Source: Streptomyces sp. A012304
GTDB lineage: Bacteria; Actinomycetota; Actinomycetes; Streptomycetales; Streptomycetaceae
Direction: 5' to 3'
Length of the DNA stretch: 41,679 nucleotides
Assembly (NCBI RefSeq): GCF_026008495.1
Contig: NZ_BQUN01000030.1
Coordinates: forward strand, 1 to 41,679
Shown here: one piece after another, positions 1 through 7,186 of the stretch
Numbering within the stretch: position 1 is the stretch's first letter
How the letters are laid out: each line of letters begins with the position of its first letter
The notes under the pieces: generated by a model
What the model saw: only the letters and a program-made list of their open reading frames with translations
Told to the model about the DNA's origin: nothing
Database searches by the model: none
Position numbers and translations under genes: made by a program

Positions 1-116
1 GGTCGCGGGCGGGGCGCGGCGGCCCGGCGGCAGCGGCGGCGGGCCGGAGAGGCAGCGGCGGCGGCACGCGCCGGGCGGCGCGGCGGCGGAGGAGGGGGCG
101 CCAACCACCATCATAG
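1..116. other. GC-saturated low-complexity stretch, no gene seen
   Basis: This stretch is almost entirely G and C and is built from GGC/GCG-type triplets. I see no convincing start, ribosome site or conserved protein in it. It could be the end of a gene that continues outside the window or a non-coding spacer. No terminal palindrome series of the kind expected at a Streptomyces telomere is evident. Confidence 0.4.
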
Positions 117-145
117 TTGCTTAATTGCTTTTAATGCGGTAGAGT
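117..145 (+). promoter_or_regulatory. Box promoter 1 (TTGCTT, 17-bp spacer, TAGAGT)
   Basis: The -35 is TTGCTT at 117-122 and the -10 is TAGAGT at 140-145, exactly 17 bp apart. The spacer starts AATTGCTTTTA, a variant of the AATTGGATTTA seen in most other copies. Expected transcription start is near 152, so the transcript would begin with the tRNA-like RNA at 169 and continue into the TetR gene. This is the most divergent spacer among the copies with an intact -10, which is notable because it stands ahead of a candidate regulator. Confidence 0.8.
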
Positions 146-168
146 CGAGTCATCTTCTTCGGGAGAAG

Positions 169-355
169 GCTCCTGTAGCTCAGAAGGAAGAGCGGCCGTA
201 AAACGGAACGGCGACATGGTGGGACGGTTGCGGATGCACCGGGTCCGGGCCCTGGCAAGCCAAAAGCCCCAGGGTTGGGGAACCTCAGCCCCCGGCAGGG
301 AAGCGCGTTGTCCAAGCCCACCTACCCGGCGCGGGTTCGAGTCCCGCCAGGAGCA
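169..355 (+). ncRNA. tRNA-like structured RNA, copy 1
   Basis: The ends form a perfect 7-bp acceptor stem (GCTCCTG 169-175 with CAGGAGC 348-354). It is followed by TA, a D-arm (GCTC 178-181 with GAGC 190-193, GG in the loop), and a 5-bp anticodon-like stem (GCCGT 195-199 with ACGGC 208-212). A canonical T-arm (GCGGG, loop TTCGAGT, CCCGC, 331-347) precedes the 3' acceptor strand. Between the anticodon-like arm and the T-arm lies about 118 nt that can fold: GGTGGG 218-223 pairs with CCCACC 317-322, a small hairpin lies at 226-240, and CCCTGG 250-255 pairs with CCAGGG 269-274. The anticodon-like loop is AAAACGGA, eight bases without U33, and no CCA is encoded. It is therefore probably not a decoding tRNA. 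It could be a tRNA mimic, a leader regulatory element for the TetR gene, or a tRNA with an unusual insertion. Confidence 0.75.
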
Positions 356-393
356 CCCACCCCCACCCATACCTGACGAGCCGGCCACCCGGC

Positions 394-412
394 GCCCGGA
401 TGGCGGGCCTTT
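394..412 (+). terminator. Weak terminator-like hairpin after tRNA-like RNA 1
   Basis: GCCCG 394-398 pairs with CGGGC 404-408 around a five-base loop, followed by CTTT. It could end part of the tRNA-like transcript before the TetR gene. The stem is short and the T run minimal, so this is only a possibility. Confidence 0.3.
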
Positions 413-472
413 GCTCGCGCACAACTCCCGCTCGGCAACTTCACCCCTCCGTAAGCAGCTTCGAAGGACACC

Positions 473-1105
473 ATGACCATCAATACGACCGGCCCCGCCA
501 TGGACGTCAACGGACGTATCGTCGGCGAGCGCGCCCTTGCCACCCGGCAGCGGCTCGCCGATGCCCTCGCGTACTTCCTGAGCTCGCAGCCCTTCCGTGA
601 CATCACGGTCATTGACATCGCCCGTCGGGCGGGTACTTCGCCCGCCACCTTCTACCAGTACTTCTCCAGCATCGAGGACGCGCTTCTGCTGGTTGCCCAT
701 CACGTCGTGCAGGAGAGCGGTCAGTTGGCACCCGACACCGTGGCGGCGGAAGGCTGCGGCGGACTGACCGCCGCGCGTCAGCTGATCGACCGGTTGTTCG
801 ACTTCTGGCGGGCGCACCAGGCGATCATTCGTACGATCGACGCGAAGGCGGCCGATGGGGACGTGCGGTTCGTCGAGGTTCGCAACCATCTGCTCAGCAC
901 TGCCGGAACTCCCCTGGACAGGACCATGGAGCGGCAAGGACCCCCTGCAGGGTCCACAGTGCGCCCGAAGGTCCTGACTGGTGCCCTGGTCACGCTCCTG
1001 ACGTCGGCAGCCACCCATGAGAGCGGGTTCGCAGCCTGGGGAACACAGGACGAACTACGCGACTGCCTCGCGTCACTGCTGGTCAACAGCATCCAGGCAG
1101 CGTGA
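473..1105 (+). CDS. TetR/AcrR-family transcriptional regulator
   Basis: A 210-residue protein of normal length for TetR regulators. The N-terminal DNA-binding domain has a typical helix-turn-helix at about residues 44-64 (DIARRAGTSPATFYQYF). The C-terminal ligand-binding half has no recognisable specificity. ATG at 473 follows a GAAGGA ribosome site. The gene lies in the transcript of box promoter 1, behind tRNA-like RNA 1, and its stop overlaps the next start (GTGA). TetR proteins normally repress from palindromic operators, often their own. The conserved spacer of the box promoters contains an imperfect palindrome (TAATTGGATTTA), so this protein is a reasonable but unproven candidate for the regulon regulator. 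The family call is sure; the target is inference. Confidence 0.92.
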   Translation: MTINTTGPAMDVNGRIVGERALATRQRLADALAYFLSSQPFRDITVIDIARRAGTSPATFYQYFSSIEDALLLVAHHVVQESGQLAPDTVAAEGCGGLTAARQLIDRLFDFWRAHQAIIRTIDAKAADGDVRFVEVRNHLLSTAGTPLDRTMERQGPPAGSTVRPKVLTGALVTLLTSAATHESGFAAWGTQDELRDCLASLLVNSIQAA

Positions 1106-1416
1106 TCTCGTTAGCGATCCGGCCGTTCGGCACTTCCCACGGCCGTCACGACGGCGCCCAGGCCAAGATCACCGCCGTCCGCGGCGACACCCGTTCCGAG
1201 CCCTGCTTCTGGGTGTGCACCTGCGGCGCGTCCTGCAGCTTCCTCACCGAGGACGGCGTGCTCGCCACCGCCTGGCGGCACAACCCACCCCACGCGCTTC
1301 GCCCGGCTGCGGCAGTGGGCCACCCGCCGCCTCCAGTTCCGAGCGCGAGGCGAGGCGGTGGCAACGGCGGACGGGGCGGGCCGGGCGCGGCGGCGGGGAT
1401 CCCTCAACCTTCCTAG
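1102..1416 (+). CDS. Small Cys-containing protein, unknown function
   Basis: A GTG start at 1102 overlaps the TetR stop by four bases, which suggests translational coupling. The first 60 residues look real, with a compact Cys/Trp/His segment (CFWVCTCGASCSF, then WRHNPP) that could bind a metal. The last 40 residues are Pro/Gly/Arg/Ala-rich low complexity. The tail may result from a frameshift that displaced the original C-terminus. I do not recognise a family. Confidence 0.55.
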   Translation: MISLAIRPFGTSHGRHDGAQAKITAVRGDTRSEPCFWVCTCGASCSFLTEDGVLATAWRHNPPHALRPAAAVGHPPPPVPSARRGGGNGGRGGPGAAAGIPQPS

Positions 1417-1544
1417 ATTGCACGCCTCCGTCCCCGGCGGCCCCCCAGCGCGCGGATCGCTCATGCCTGCCGCCGCCTGCGCCGCCCCGGCTGCCGCACG
1501 CCGGTGCCGCCCTGGGATGTTCGGGGTTGTTCGCATTACGCAAC

Positions 1545-1573
1545 TTGCTTAATTGGATTTACCGCGGTGAGGC
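1545..1573 (+). promoter_or_regulatory. Box promoter 2, degenerate -10
   Basis: TTGCTT at 1545-1550 and the spacer start AATTGGATTTA match the consensus exactly. At the 17-bp position, however, the -10 is TGAGGC instead of TANNNT. The operator-like part is thus kept while promoter strength is probably reduced or lost. It precedes the small genes at 1625 and 1816. Confidence 0.65.
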
Positions 1574-1624
1574 GGCATCACGGTATCCGACGGCCCCAGC
1601 AGAGGCCCGACAGGAGTCCCCCCT

Positions 1625-1813
1625 GTGGCACGCATGCTCGCCAAGTCCGCACGCCGCCACACCGGCCACCCTTGCCGCTACGCCGGCCGTCGCGGCTGCA
1701 CCTGCTACTACTTCTCCGCCCCTCCACGCGGCTGGCACCAGGCCATCGAACGGCGTCAGGCGCGAGCGGCCGAGAAGCAAGCCTGGCGCCACGCCCTTGA
1801 GAAGGAAGACTGA
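1625..1813 (+). CDS. Small basic protein, unknown function
   Basis: This 62-residue protein starts at GTG 1625 (an ATG three codons in is an alternative) with an AGGAG-like site upstream. It is rich in Arg and His, with a short Cys pair (CRYAGRRGCTCYYF) and an Arg/Ala-rich C-terminal helix. A diverged, frameshifted relative lies at 2454-2611; both share the RYA-RR-CT and IERR-ARA patterns. It ends two bases before the next start, so the two are probably co-translated. Function unknown. Confidence 0.6.
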   Translation: MARMLAKSARRHTGHPCRYAGRRGCTCYYFSAPPRGWHQAIERRQARAAEKQAWRHALEKED

Positions 1814-1815
1814 AC

Positions 1816-2412
1816 GTGACCCAGTTCGTCGCCAGCCCGACGCACATCCTTGCCCTGGTCAAGGGAGCCGCTGAAGGCGACCCGATCAAGCACATCACCC
1901 CGATGGGCTTGGGGGTTCACCTCGACGACGCCGTCGCCTGTGGCCTGCTCGCGACGAGGAGCAGCCCCTACGACCTGCACGTGACCGACACAGGACTTGC
2001 CTTGTACGAGGCGCACTTGAAGGATCTCCCAGACGGCCGAGCCAACCACTGGGGCAGTGCCGTCCCGACTGTCGCAGTCGACCAGGTGATGCGACTGCAC
2101 CTGGAAGCCACAGGCCGTCTCGCCGTAGTCGAGGTCTCCCTGACCAAGCCGGGCAACGGTGTCGTGACCGTCCCCCAGGGCACCCGCTCCCGCAAGCCAC
2201 CCCAGGGCACTCTGGGGCGCACCCGCAACGCTGCTGGCCGTGCCACCGGCTGGTACGTGGACGACGCATGCGGCCACGACGGCCGCAAGCCGATCCGCGT
2301 CACCGAGCGCACCAAGGGCGATGCCGTCCGAAAGTATCTGCGCGCGCTCGGCGTCTGGCCCGACGCGATCACCTACGCCCACTTCCACTACACGTCGCAG
2401 CGAGGCAACTGA
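1816..2412 (+). CDS. Unknown protein, 198 residues
   Basis: GTG at 1816 follows a strong GAAGGAAG ribosome site inside the end of the previous gene. The N-terminal 70 residues (TPMGLGVHLDDAVACGLL, then VTDTGLALYEAHL) resemble a winged-helix-like fold, but without a decisive match. The C-terminal part contains GWYVDDACGHDGRKPIRV and a Tyr/His-rich end. No membrane segment or signal is present. It sits in the small operon behind box promoter 2. Confidence 0.7.
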   Translation: MTQFVASPTHILALVKGAAEGDPIKHITPMGLGVHLDDAVACGLLATRSSPYDLHVTDTGLALYEAHLKDLPDGRANHWGSAVPTVAVDQVMRLHLEATGRLAVVEVSLTKPGNGVVTVPQGTRSRKPPQGTLGRTRNAAGRATGWYVDDACGHDGRKPIRVTERTKGDAVRKYLRALGVWPDAITYAHFHYTSQRGN

Positions 2413-2453
2413 TCAATCGTCCGGAGACGGGGCGGCGCGGTCAGGGGCATGGC

Positions 2454-2611
2454 GTGGAGCTCGCCAAGCCCCGCTACGCCAGCCGTCGTCGCTGCACCTG
2501 GGCCACTGCTTCATCCCCGGAGCCCAGGCCAACCCTGGGCACCAGACCATCGAACGGCGACGGGCACGAGCTCGCCGTCATCCTGTTGAGAGAGGATCAC
2601 TTGATGCGTAG
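2454..2611 (+). pseudogene. Frameshifted relative of the 1625 gene
   Basis: From GTG 2454 the reading frame gives a protein beginning MELAKPRYASRRRCT, like the 1625 product. After the codons for CT the similarity continues in another frame (GHCFIPGAQANPGHQTIERR, then basic residues) to TAG at 2609-2611. One missing base in the tgcacctgggcc stretch would restore a single frame of about 52 codons. Its end overlaps the ATG of the next gene. The lesion could be real decay or an assembly error. Confidence 0.6.
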
Positions 2612-3383
2612 TACGACGTCCCCCGTGGGGGAGAGGCCGAGCAGCGGAGCGGAGCCGGACGCGGTGGGCATGCTGCCCGAGTATGCGCAGGAGCCGGCGG
2701 TGGTCGCAGCGCTGGGAGTGCTACGGGCGGGCGGTGTGACGCTGGCGACAATGCCGGGCCGGAAGATGCTCTACCGGGAGTGGCACAGCGCGCGGGGGCC
2801 CCAGGGCGCGTTCGTGTGGCCGGGGGCGGGCCGGACGCTGGAAGTGGTCTGGTTCATCAATGGGGCGCAGGACGAGCGGGGCATGAGGACGCGGGACACT
2901 CGGAGCGTGCGGGCCGCCCGGAATCAGGCCCTGGACGGCGTCGCCTCCGTGTTCCAGGCCGCCGGCTGGCACGTGTGGCGGGTGGAGAGCAGCCGGACCG
3001 CTACGCGGCGCGCTCTTCGGATGGACGTGACGCCACCGGCCGAGGACGAGCGTCAGTTCGTCATCTCCGAGGAGGAAGCCGAAGCCCTGGTGGCTGAGTT
3101 CGGCATCGGGGAGGGCGACCTCGATGAAGCCGTGTACGACGCGGCCAACGAGGACGGAGCCAACGAGTACAACCGCGGCGTGCAACCGGAGTTGAGCGAC
3201 GCGGACGCTTACGAGGGAGTTCATGAGGCGGCCGACGCGCGGGCGAGCAGCGTGAACAATCAGGGGGCGACGGCTCAGGTGCAGTTCCTGGCCGAGTTCT
3301 GCGGCACCGTCGAGAGCCTCCGGTCGCTCCTGGGGGATCTGACATCGTCTCCTGCGGCTGCGAGGTCCACGTCCCCCTCCTGA
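2604..3383 (+). CDS. Unknown protein with acidic C-terminal half
   Basis: ATG 2604 is preceded by GAGAGG and overlaps the stop of the frameshifted gene, giving 259 residues. The first 140 residues contain a probable globular domain (MLYREWHSARG, FVWPGAGRTLEVVWFINGAQDERG, then VFQAAGWHVWRV). The middle is strongly acidic (residues about 145-210) with Asp/Glu/Ala repeats, and the end is Ser-rich. I cannot assign a family. It is the last gene before box promoter 3. Confidence 0.7.
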   Translation: MRSTTSPVGERPSSGAEPDAVGMLPEYAQEPAVVAALGVLRAGGVTLATMPGRKMLYREWHSARGPQGAFVWPGAGRTLEVVWFINGAQDERGMRTRDTRSVRAARNQALDGVASVFQAAGWHVWRVESSRTATRRALRMDVTPPAEDERQFVISEEEAEALVAEFGIGEGDLDEAVYDAANEDGANEYNRGVQPELSDADAYEGVHEAADARASSVNNQGATAQVQFLAEFCGTVESLRSLLGDLTSSPAAARSTSPS

Positions 3384-3429
3384 CGCCCCCGTCGCGGGCG
3401 GCGGCAGCGGAGGGCCCCCGTCTCGTAAG

Positions 3430-3458
3430 TTGCATAATTGGATTTAATCCTGTAGTGT
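3430..3458 (+). promoter_or_regulatory. Box promoter 3 (TTGCAT, 17 bp, TAGTGT)
   Basis: TTGCAT at 3430-3435, spacer AATTGGATTTAATCCTG, then TAGTGT at 3453-3458. The predicted start near 3465 lies 9 bases before the tRNA-like RNA, matching the arrangement at copy 1. It drives tRNA-like RNA 2 and then the HAD-family gene. Confidence 0.85.
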
Positions 3459-3473
3459 GACGATTGCAGTCAG

Positions 3474-3686
3474 GCTCCTGTAGCTCAGAAGGAAGAGCGG
3501 TCGTAAAACGGAACGACGACACGGTGGGACGGTTGCGGATGCACCGGGACCGGGCCCTGGCCAGCCAAAAGCTCCAGGGTTGGGGAACCTCAACGAGAAA
3601 CCGCGCGAGCAGTTTCGAACCCCCGGCAGGGAAGCGCGTTGTCCAAGCCCACCTACTCGGCGCGGGTTCGAGTCCCGCCAGGAGCG
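3474..3686 (+). ncRNA. tRNA-like structured RNA, copy 2
   Basis: It has the same plan as copy 1: acceptor 3474-3480 with 3679-3685, D-arm 3483-3498, T-arm 3662-3678. The anticodon-like stem is GTCGT 3500-3504 with ACGAC 3513-3517. Relative to copy 1, one C-G pair has become T-A on both strands, a compensatory change that argues for selection on RNA structure. The loop AAAACGGA is unchanged. The long-range GGTGGG/CCCACC pairing (3523-3528 with 3648-3653) is conserved. Copy 2 carries an extra segment of about 26-28 bases that itself forms a hairpin (GAAAC 3597-3601 with GTTTC 3612-3616), typical of a variable-length helix. It lies between box promoter 3 and the HAD-family gene. Confidence 0.77.
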
Positions 3687-3743
3687 CCTCTACGTTGCCA
3701 TTCGACCGTAAACGCCTTACGCAGCTCAGAAGGAATCGCTAAA

Positions 3744-4298
3744 TTGCCTCGTCCTCGGCCTTTGCTGATGCTCGACGTCGACGGGCCACTGAACCCATTC
3801 GACGCAAAGCCACACCGACGACCGCCCGGCTATCAAACACACCGCCTCAAGCCGGATAACTGGATTTCCCAGCATCCGGGGGTGCCTGAGAATCGAATCA
3901 GGCCCCTTCGTGTATGGCTCAACCCCGCACACGGCTCGGCCCTGATGGCGCTACCTTTCGATCTGGTCTGGGCCACCACCTGGGAGCACGACGCGAACGA
4001 GTGGATCGGTTGGCGTATCGGTCTGCCACGTGAACACGACTTTCCCGTCATCGAGTTTGACGACCAATTCACTATCCGCCCTGACGGTACCTATGTGAAA
4101 ACATGGACGGTCGTCCAATATGCGGCAGGTCGTCCCTTCGCGTGGGTCGATGATCAAATCGAGGATGTCGACCGCGACTACGTCGCTCGAAATCACAGTG
4201 GCCCGGCGCTCCTTCACCGCGTCGACCCACGCAAGGGGCTGCAGCACCACGACTTCGCCGCCCTCGCCGACTGGGCCTCACGGATCGGCAACGACTAA
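3744..4298 (+). CDS. HAD-fold protein, RNA-repair-associated type
   Basis: I chose TTG 3744 because AGAAGGA lies nine bases upstream; longer readings would run back through the tRNA-like RNA. The 184-residue protein has HAD motif I near its start (LDVDGPLNP, residues 10-18), motif II-like WATTWEHDANEW, and a C-terminal acidic motif WVDDQIEDVDRD. This pattern matches the HAD domain named from 'Swiss Army Knife' RNA-repair proteins (recalled family, not searched). HAD proteins with these motifs hydrolyse phosphate esters; in RNA repair they may process phosphate ends. Its place directly behind a tRNA-like RNA is suggestive, but a functional link is inference. Confidence 0.75.
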   Translation: MPRPRPLLMLDVDGPLNPFDAKPHRRPPGYQTHRLKPDNWISQHPGVPENRIRPLRVWLNPAHGSALMALPFDLVWATTWEHDANEWIGWRIGLPREHDFPVIEFDDQFTIRPDGTYVKTWTVVQYAAGRPFAWVDDQIEDVDRDYVARNHSGPALLHRVDPRKGLQHHDFAALADWASRIGND

Positions 4299-4496
4299 CC
4301 CCCACACCCCCAGGGTCGGCGTAAGGCGGCGACCCGGGTCCGGGCGGGCGGCGGGCATGACGTCAGAACGGCGTGCGACGGTCACGAGCCGCAGAGAGGT
4401 AGTGCGCACCGAGCTCCGGCGGGTCGCCTTCCCCTGACGTAGCTGCGGAGAGGAGCTACCGACGGATCCGTTGGGCAGAACACCGCGCTCCTTCTT

Positions 4497-4524
4497 GGCC
4501 GGGCGCCCATCAGGGCGCCCGGCC
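4497..4524 (-). terminator. Strong terminator hairpin
   Basis: A perfect 12-bp inverted repeat (4497-4508 and 4513-4524) with the loop ATCA lies three bases beyond the stop of the minus-strand gene at 4528. It lacks a T run, as is common in Streptomyces. It separates the convergent genes. Between 4299 and 4496 I see no further supported gene. Confidence 0.75.
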
Positions 4525-4527
4525 GGC

Positions 4528-5076
4528 TCACAGGCCGTCGCGCAGCAGCCGGTACAGGGAGTCAGGTGCCTCCAAGACGCCCCAGTTGCGGGGCGCGCAC
4601 GGGCGCAGGGTCGGGGGCAGAACGATTCCCAGGTACGCACTGCCCCCGAGGTCCGACCAGGTCGGATCGATCACATAGCCGTTCGCGTCCGTACACCAGG
4701 CGTGGGCCGTCGGTACGGGGCTGCCGTCCGCGACGGCGAAACCCTCGGTGTAGGCCAGGTGCGGGTGTTCCTGCTCGGTCGCCGCCGCGTTGGCGAAGCA
4801 CTGCCGCTCCGGGAGGGCCTGGACCTCGGCCGGGAGGGCGGCGGGGGTGAACCAGCGGCCGTGCGCGGCCACGAGCTCGTACACCGAACGATGCTTCCAG
4901 CTGGCGGTGCCGTCGTGGTCCAGCCGGCCCTCCAGCGTAAGGTGCAACTCCAGCCAGTCCAGAAGCACTTGCTCGGAGGGGGACGCCCGGCGGGCAGGAG
5001 CAACAGCGCCGCCGACGACGTCGCGGAGCGTCGTCACGTCCGCCAGGACTCCCCCGCTGTTCGCATCACTCGGCAT
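4528..5076 (-). CDS. Transglutaminase/papain-like fold protein
   Basis: ATG 5076 is preceded by a GGGGAGGG ribosome site; an upstream extension to 5202 lacks one. The 182-residue protein has an ordered Cys-His-Asp triad: C93 in RQCFANAA, H125 in TAHAWC and D137 in VIDPTW. This matches small transglutaminase-like enzymes seen in phages and bacteria. The fold is used by peptidases, transamidases and amidases, so the substrate is unknown. No signal peptide is apparent, so it should act in the cytoplasm. It is the last gene of the minus-strand block and has its own terminator. Confidence 0.65.
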   Translation of the reverse strand: MPSDANSGGVLADVTTLRDVVGGAVAPARRASPSEQVLLDWLELHLTLEGRLDHDGTASWKHRSVYELVAAHGRWFTPAALPAEVQALPERQCFANAAATEQEHPHLAYTEGFAVADGSPVPTAHAWCTDANGYVIDPTWSDLGGSAYLGIVLPPTLRPCAPRNWGVLEAPDSLYRLLRDGL

Positions 5077-5289
5077 GCTTCCCTCCCCTGCCGGGGGCTC
5101 TTCCAGCGTTCCGGTCCGCTTCCTACCAGCACCGGAGGCTGCACGTCCAGCAGCAACGTGAGGCCGGACAGCGCGACGGGCCAGGACTCCTCGGGCGGGC
5201 ATGCGAGACGAGACGGTGGTTCGCTATTTCGGTGACCCGGCAGAGCCCCGACAGTCCGTCGGGCAGCCTGATCAGCAGGCTTGCGAGGG

Positions 5290-6222
5290 TCAGCTGGTTG
5301 CCGGCACGTGCAGAGGGTGCTGGGGCAGGACGGCCGGTTGGCTGGGCGTCGGGGCGTGTTCGGCGAAGAGGATTCGAAGGCGCGTCGGTGGATGGGTGCA
5401 CAGGCTGCGGGTCGTCACCCAAACCCGGGGCAGGAGCGAGCGTGCTTGGTCGCGCTCGAGGTCCTCGCGCCACATGTCGGCCACAGCGGCCCGGCCGCAG
5501 AAACGGACGGCTGCGAGGTCACAGGCGAGTTCGCCCCACCAGAAGAACAGGACGGTCAGCATCCAGGCGGCCGCTGCGGCAAGGAGGAAGGCGGGCAAGG
5601 ACAGGAGGCCGGCGAGCAGGCCGGCAGCCGCCACGGCGAGGGACTCGGCGGCGAGGCGCTTGCCAGTGTCGCGGCGCTGGAGGTGGGCGAGCTCATGCTC
5701 CAGGACCGCGGGGAGGTGGGCGGTGTGACGGGGGTGGAGCCACCGCATGCCGAGCCAGACGTGTCCCCGGCCGCCGTGGCCGGTGGAGCGGGCATCGGCC
5801 CAGCTGCCGGTCTCGTCGGAGGTGCCCAGGGTGACCTTCTCCAGTCCACGCTCGGCGGTGGTGCGGCGTACGTGCTCAGTGGTCTGCCGCATCCTGGCAG
5901 CGATGCGTTTGTACGTGTCGCTGTCGGAGGGGCGAGGCTTGCGGTCTGCGTGAACCTGCCAGGTCAGAACCTGGGCTGTCGGCCCCAAGGCGACCGCCGA
6001 CCGCTGCCGGGCGCGCCCTTGAATCGCCCACAGGCCGCCCGCGGCCACCGCGACGGCGACCGCGATCCCGGCTGCCGGCCCGCGCAGCTGCGTCATGACG
6101 GCCTCGCTGATGATCGACATCGCCACCACGGCCTGCCCGGCGTGGCGTTGCAGATTGTCCCCCAGTGTCATGGTGATCACCGTAGTCGGGCAGACGCGAC
6201 CGTCCCGGCGCCTGCCGGTCAC
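5290..6222 (-). CDS. M48-family membrane metalloprotease
   Basis: A 310-residue protein with zinc motif HELAH at 176-180 and third-ligand motif ELACD (E231, D235), the HEXXH plus ExxxD pattern of M48 (HtpX-like) peptidases. A hydrophobic segment near residues 48-67 and a long one between HEXXH and the third ligand (about 193-229) predict an integral membrane protein with a cytoplasmic catalytic site. GTG 6222 has GAGGTG upstream; a shorter start at codon 18 is possible. It follows comF on the same strand after about 220 bp, in which I see no gene, so it may be a separate unit of the same block. Confidence 0.82.
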   Translation of the reverse strand: MTGRRRDGRVCPTTVITMTLGDNLQRHAGQAVVAMSIISEAVMTQLRGPAAGIAVAVAVAAGGLWAIQGRARQRSAVALGPTAQVLTWQVHADRKPRPSDSDTYKRIAARMRQTTEHVRRTTAERGLEKVTLGTSDETGSWADARSTGHGGRGHVWLGMRWLHPRHTAHLPAVLEHELAHLQRRDTGKRLAAESLAVAAAGLLAGLLSLPAFLLAAAAAWMLTVLFFWWGELACDLAAVRFCGRAAVADMWREDLERDQARSLLPRVWVTTRSLCTHPPTRLRILFAEHAPTPSQPAVLPQHPLHVPATS

Positions 6223-6442
6223 GTCCCCTTCACCTCGACAGGGTGCCCATGCGTCTCATGGCGGGCCGCGGCGACCGGTCCTCCGGGTCGGCTACGGCGT
6301 GATCCTGCCTTTCGGGTGTCGGCCCGTCGTGGGGCGTATGAGTCCCGTACGCCGGGTACAAGGCGCCAGACTCTGTCCGCGACGGTGAACCCACCAGCCC
6401 GACGCGACTGCAGGGAAAGCCAGCCCGCTCGCGACGGTGAGG

Positions 6443-7186
6443 TCATCCGCTCCAGGGGACGCGTGCGAGAACGAGTCCCCGGACGTCGGCGGCACCGGTC
6501 GCCCGGAGCCGACGCGCGACGTGTTGGAGCTGCGATCCGCTGGTGAGGACGTCGTCGACAAGGAGGACGGTGGCCCCTTTGATGTCGCCGGTGTCTCCGG
6601 TCCAGGTCAGAGCGGCGGCATGCGCGGCGGCGGCCGCGCGCTTCTCGTCAAGGGTGCGGCTCGCGGACCGGGCTGTCTCGGTCTGCTTCACCAGCCGGTG
6701 GCCGCCTGGCGGGCTGAGCGGGTATGCCCGTGTGACGTCCTCTGTGTAGGCGGCGTCCATGATCGCCTCGATGTGCTGGATGGGCTGACGCCCATTGTGG
6801 GTCGGATTGCCGACGACATAGTCGACGCCCCGCATGGCCTCGGGGTGGCTCTCCATCCAGCCGACGAGTAGGCGGCCGAAGATCATCGCCCAGCCCGTCT
6901 TCCCCTCGTACTTCAGTTTGTGGATCTTGTCGCGCAGGGCTCCGGAGTACATGGCTACCGCGTCGACGCGGGAGAACCCCCGCTCGGCCTCCGGCAGCGA
7001 GCACACCGCGTTGCTGCACGGCCTGCCGGGTGCGAGGCCCTGGGAGCAGACAGGGCAATGGGGCTCCGCGACGGGCTGGAGGGTGCGGCCGGCGCAGTCG
7101 GAGCACAGGCGGGCGGTGCCGGTGATGCGGTAGGCGCATACCGGGCAGTCGGGGAAGCCTGCCGGATCCGGGAGACCTGCCGTCAC
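6443..7186 (-). CDS. ComF-like phosphoribosyltransferase-fold protein
   Basis: GTG 7186 overlaps the dprA stop by four bases (GTGA), so the two genes are translationally coupled. The 247-residue protein starts with a Cys-rich region (CPVC 14-17, CSDC 28-31, CPVC 44-47, then two more Cys at 57 and 62) consistent with zinc binding. It ends with a PRTase PRPP-binding loop (VLLVDDVLTSGS, 208-219). ComF proteins act in DNA uptake in competent bacteria, but Streptomyces is not naturally competent. With dprA and a HAD-PRTase fusion next door, a role in DNA processing or nucleotide chemistry in a conflict system is more likely. The family call is firm; the role is inference. Confidence 0.88.
   Translation of the reverse strand: MTAGLPDPAGFPDCPVCAYRITGTARLCSDCAGRTLQPVAEPHCPVCSQGLAPGRPCSNAVCSLPEAERGFSRVDAVAMYSGALRDKIHKLKYEGKTGWAMIFGRLLVGWMESHPEAMRGVDYVVGNPTHNGRQPIQHIEAIMDAAYTEDVTRAYPLSPPGGHRLVKQTETARSASRTLDEKRAAAAAHAAALTWTGDTGDIKGATVLLVDDVLTSGSQLQHVARRLRATGAADVRGLVLARVPWSG

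Noticed and set aside
1..116. Linear plasmid telomere
   Set aside because: The stretch is GC-saturated but lacks the series of short palindromes and loop motifs of Streptomyces ends.
195..330. The insertion in the tRNA-like RNAs as a group I intron
   Set aside because: It is too short (about 120-145 nt) and I find no P7/S-type conserved core. The anticodon-like stem closes before the insertion, so the insertion is not in the anticodon loop.
169..355. tmRNA or ordinary tRNA
   Set aside because: tmRNA lacks a D-stem of this kind and needs a tag frame; none is evident. An ordinary tRNA needs a seven-base loop with U33 and a short variable region.
4357..4437. Short 26-codon frame starting ATG 4357
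   Set aside because: No ribosome site and no conservation evidence; probably chance.
5281..6546. Long + strand frame of about 421 codons opposite the M48 protease gene
   Set aside because: It is antisense to a gene with intact zinc motifs and its translation is Gly/Arg/Ala-rich without motifs; a shadow of high GC bias.
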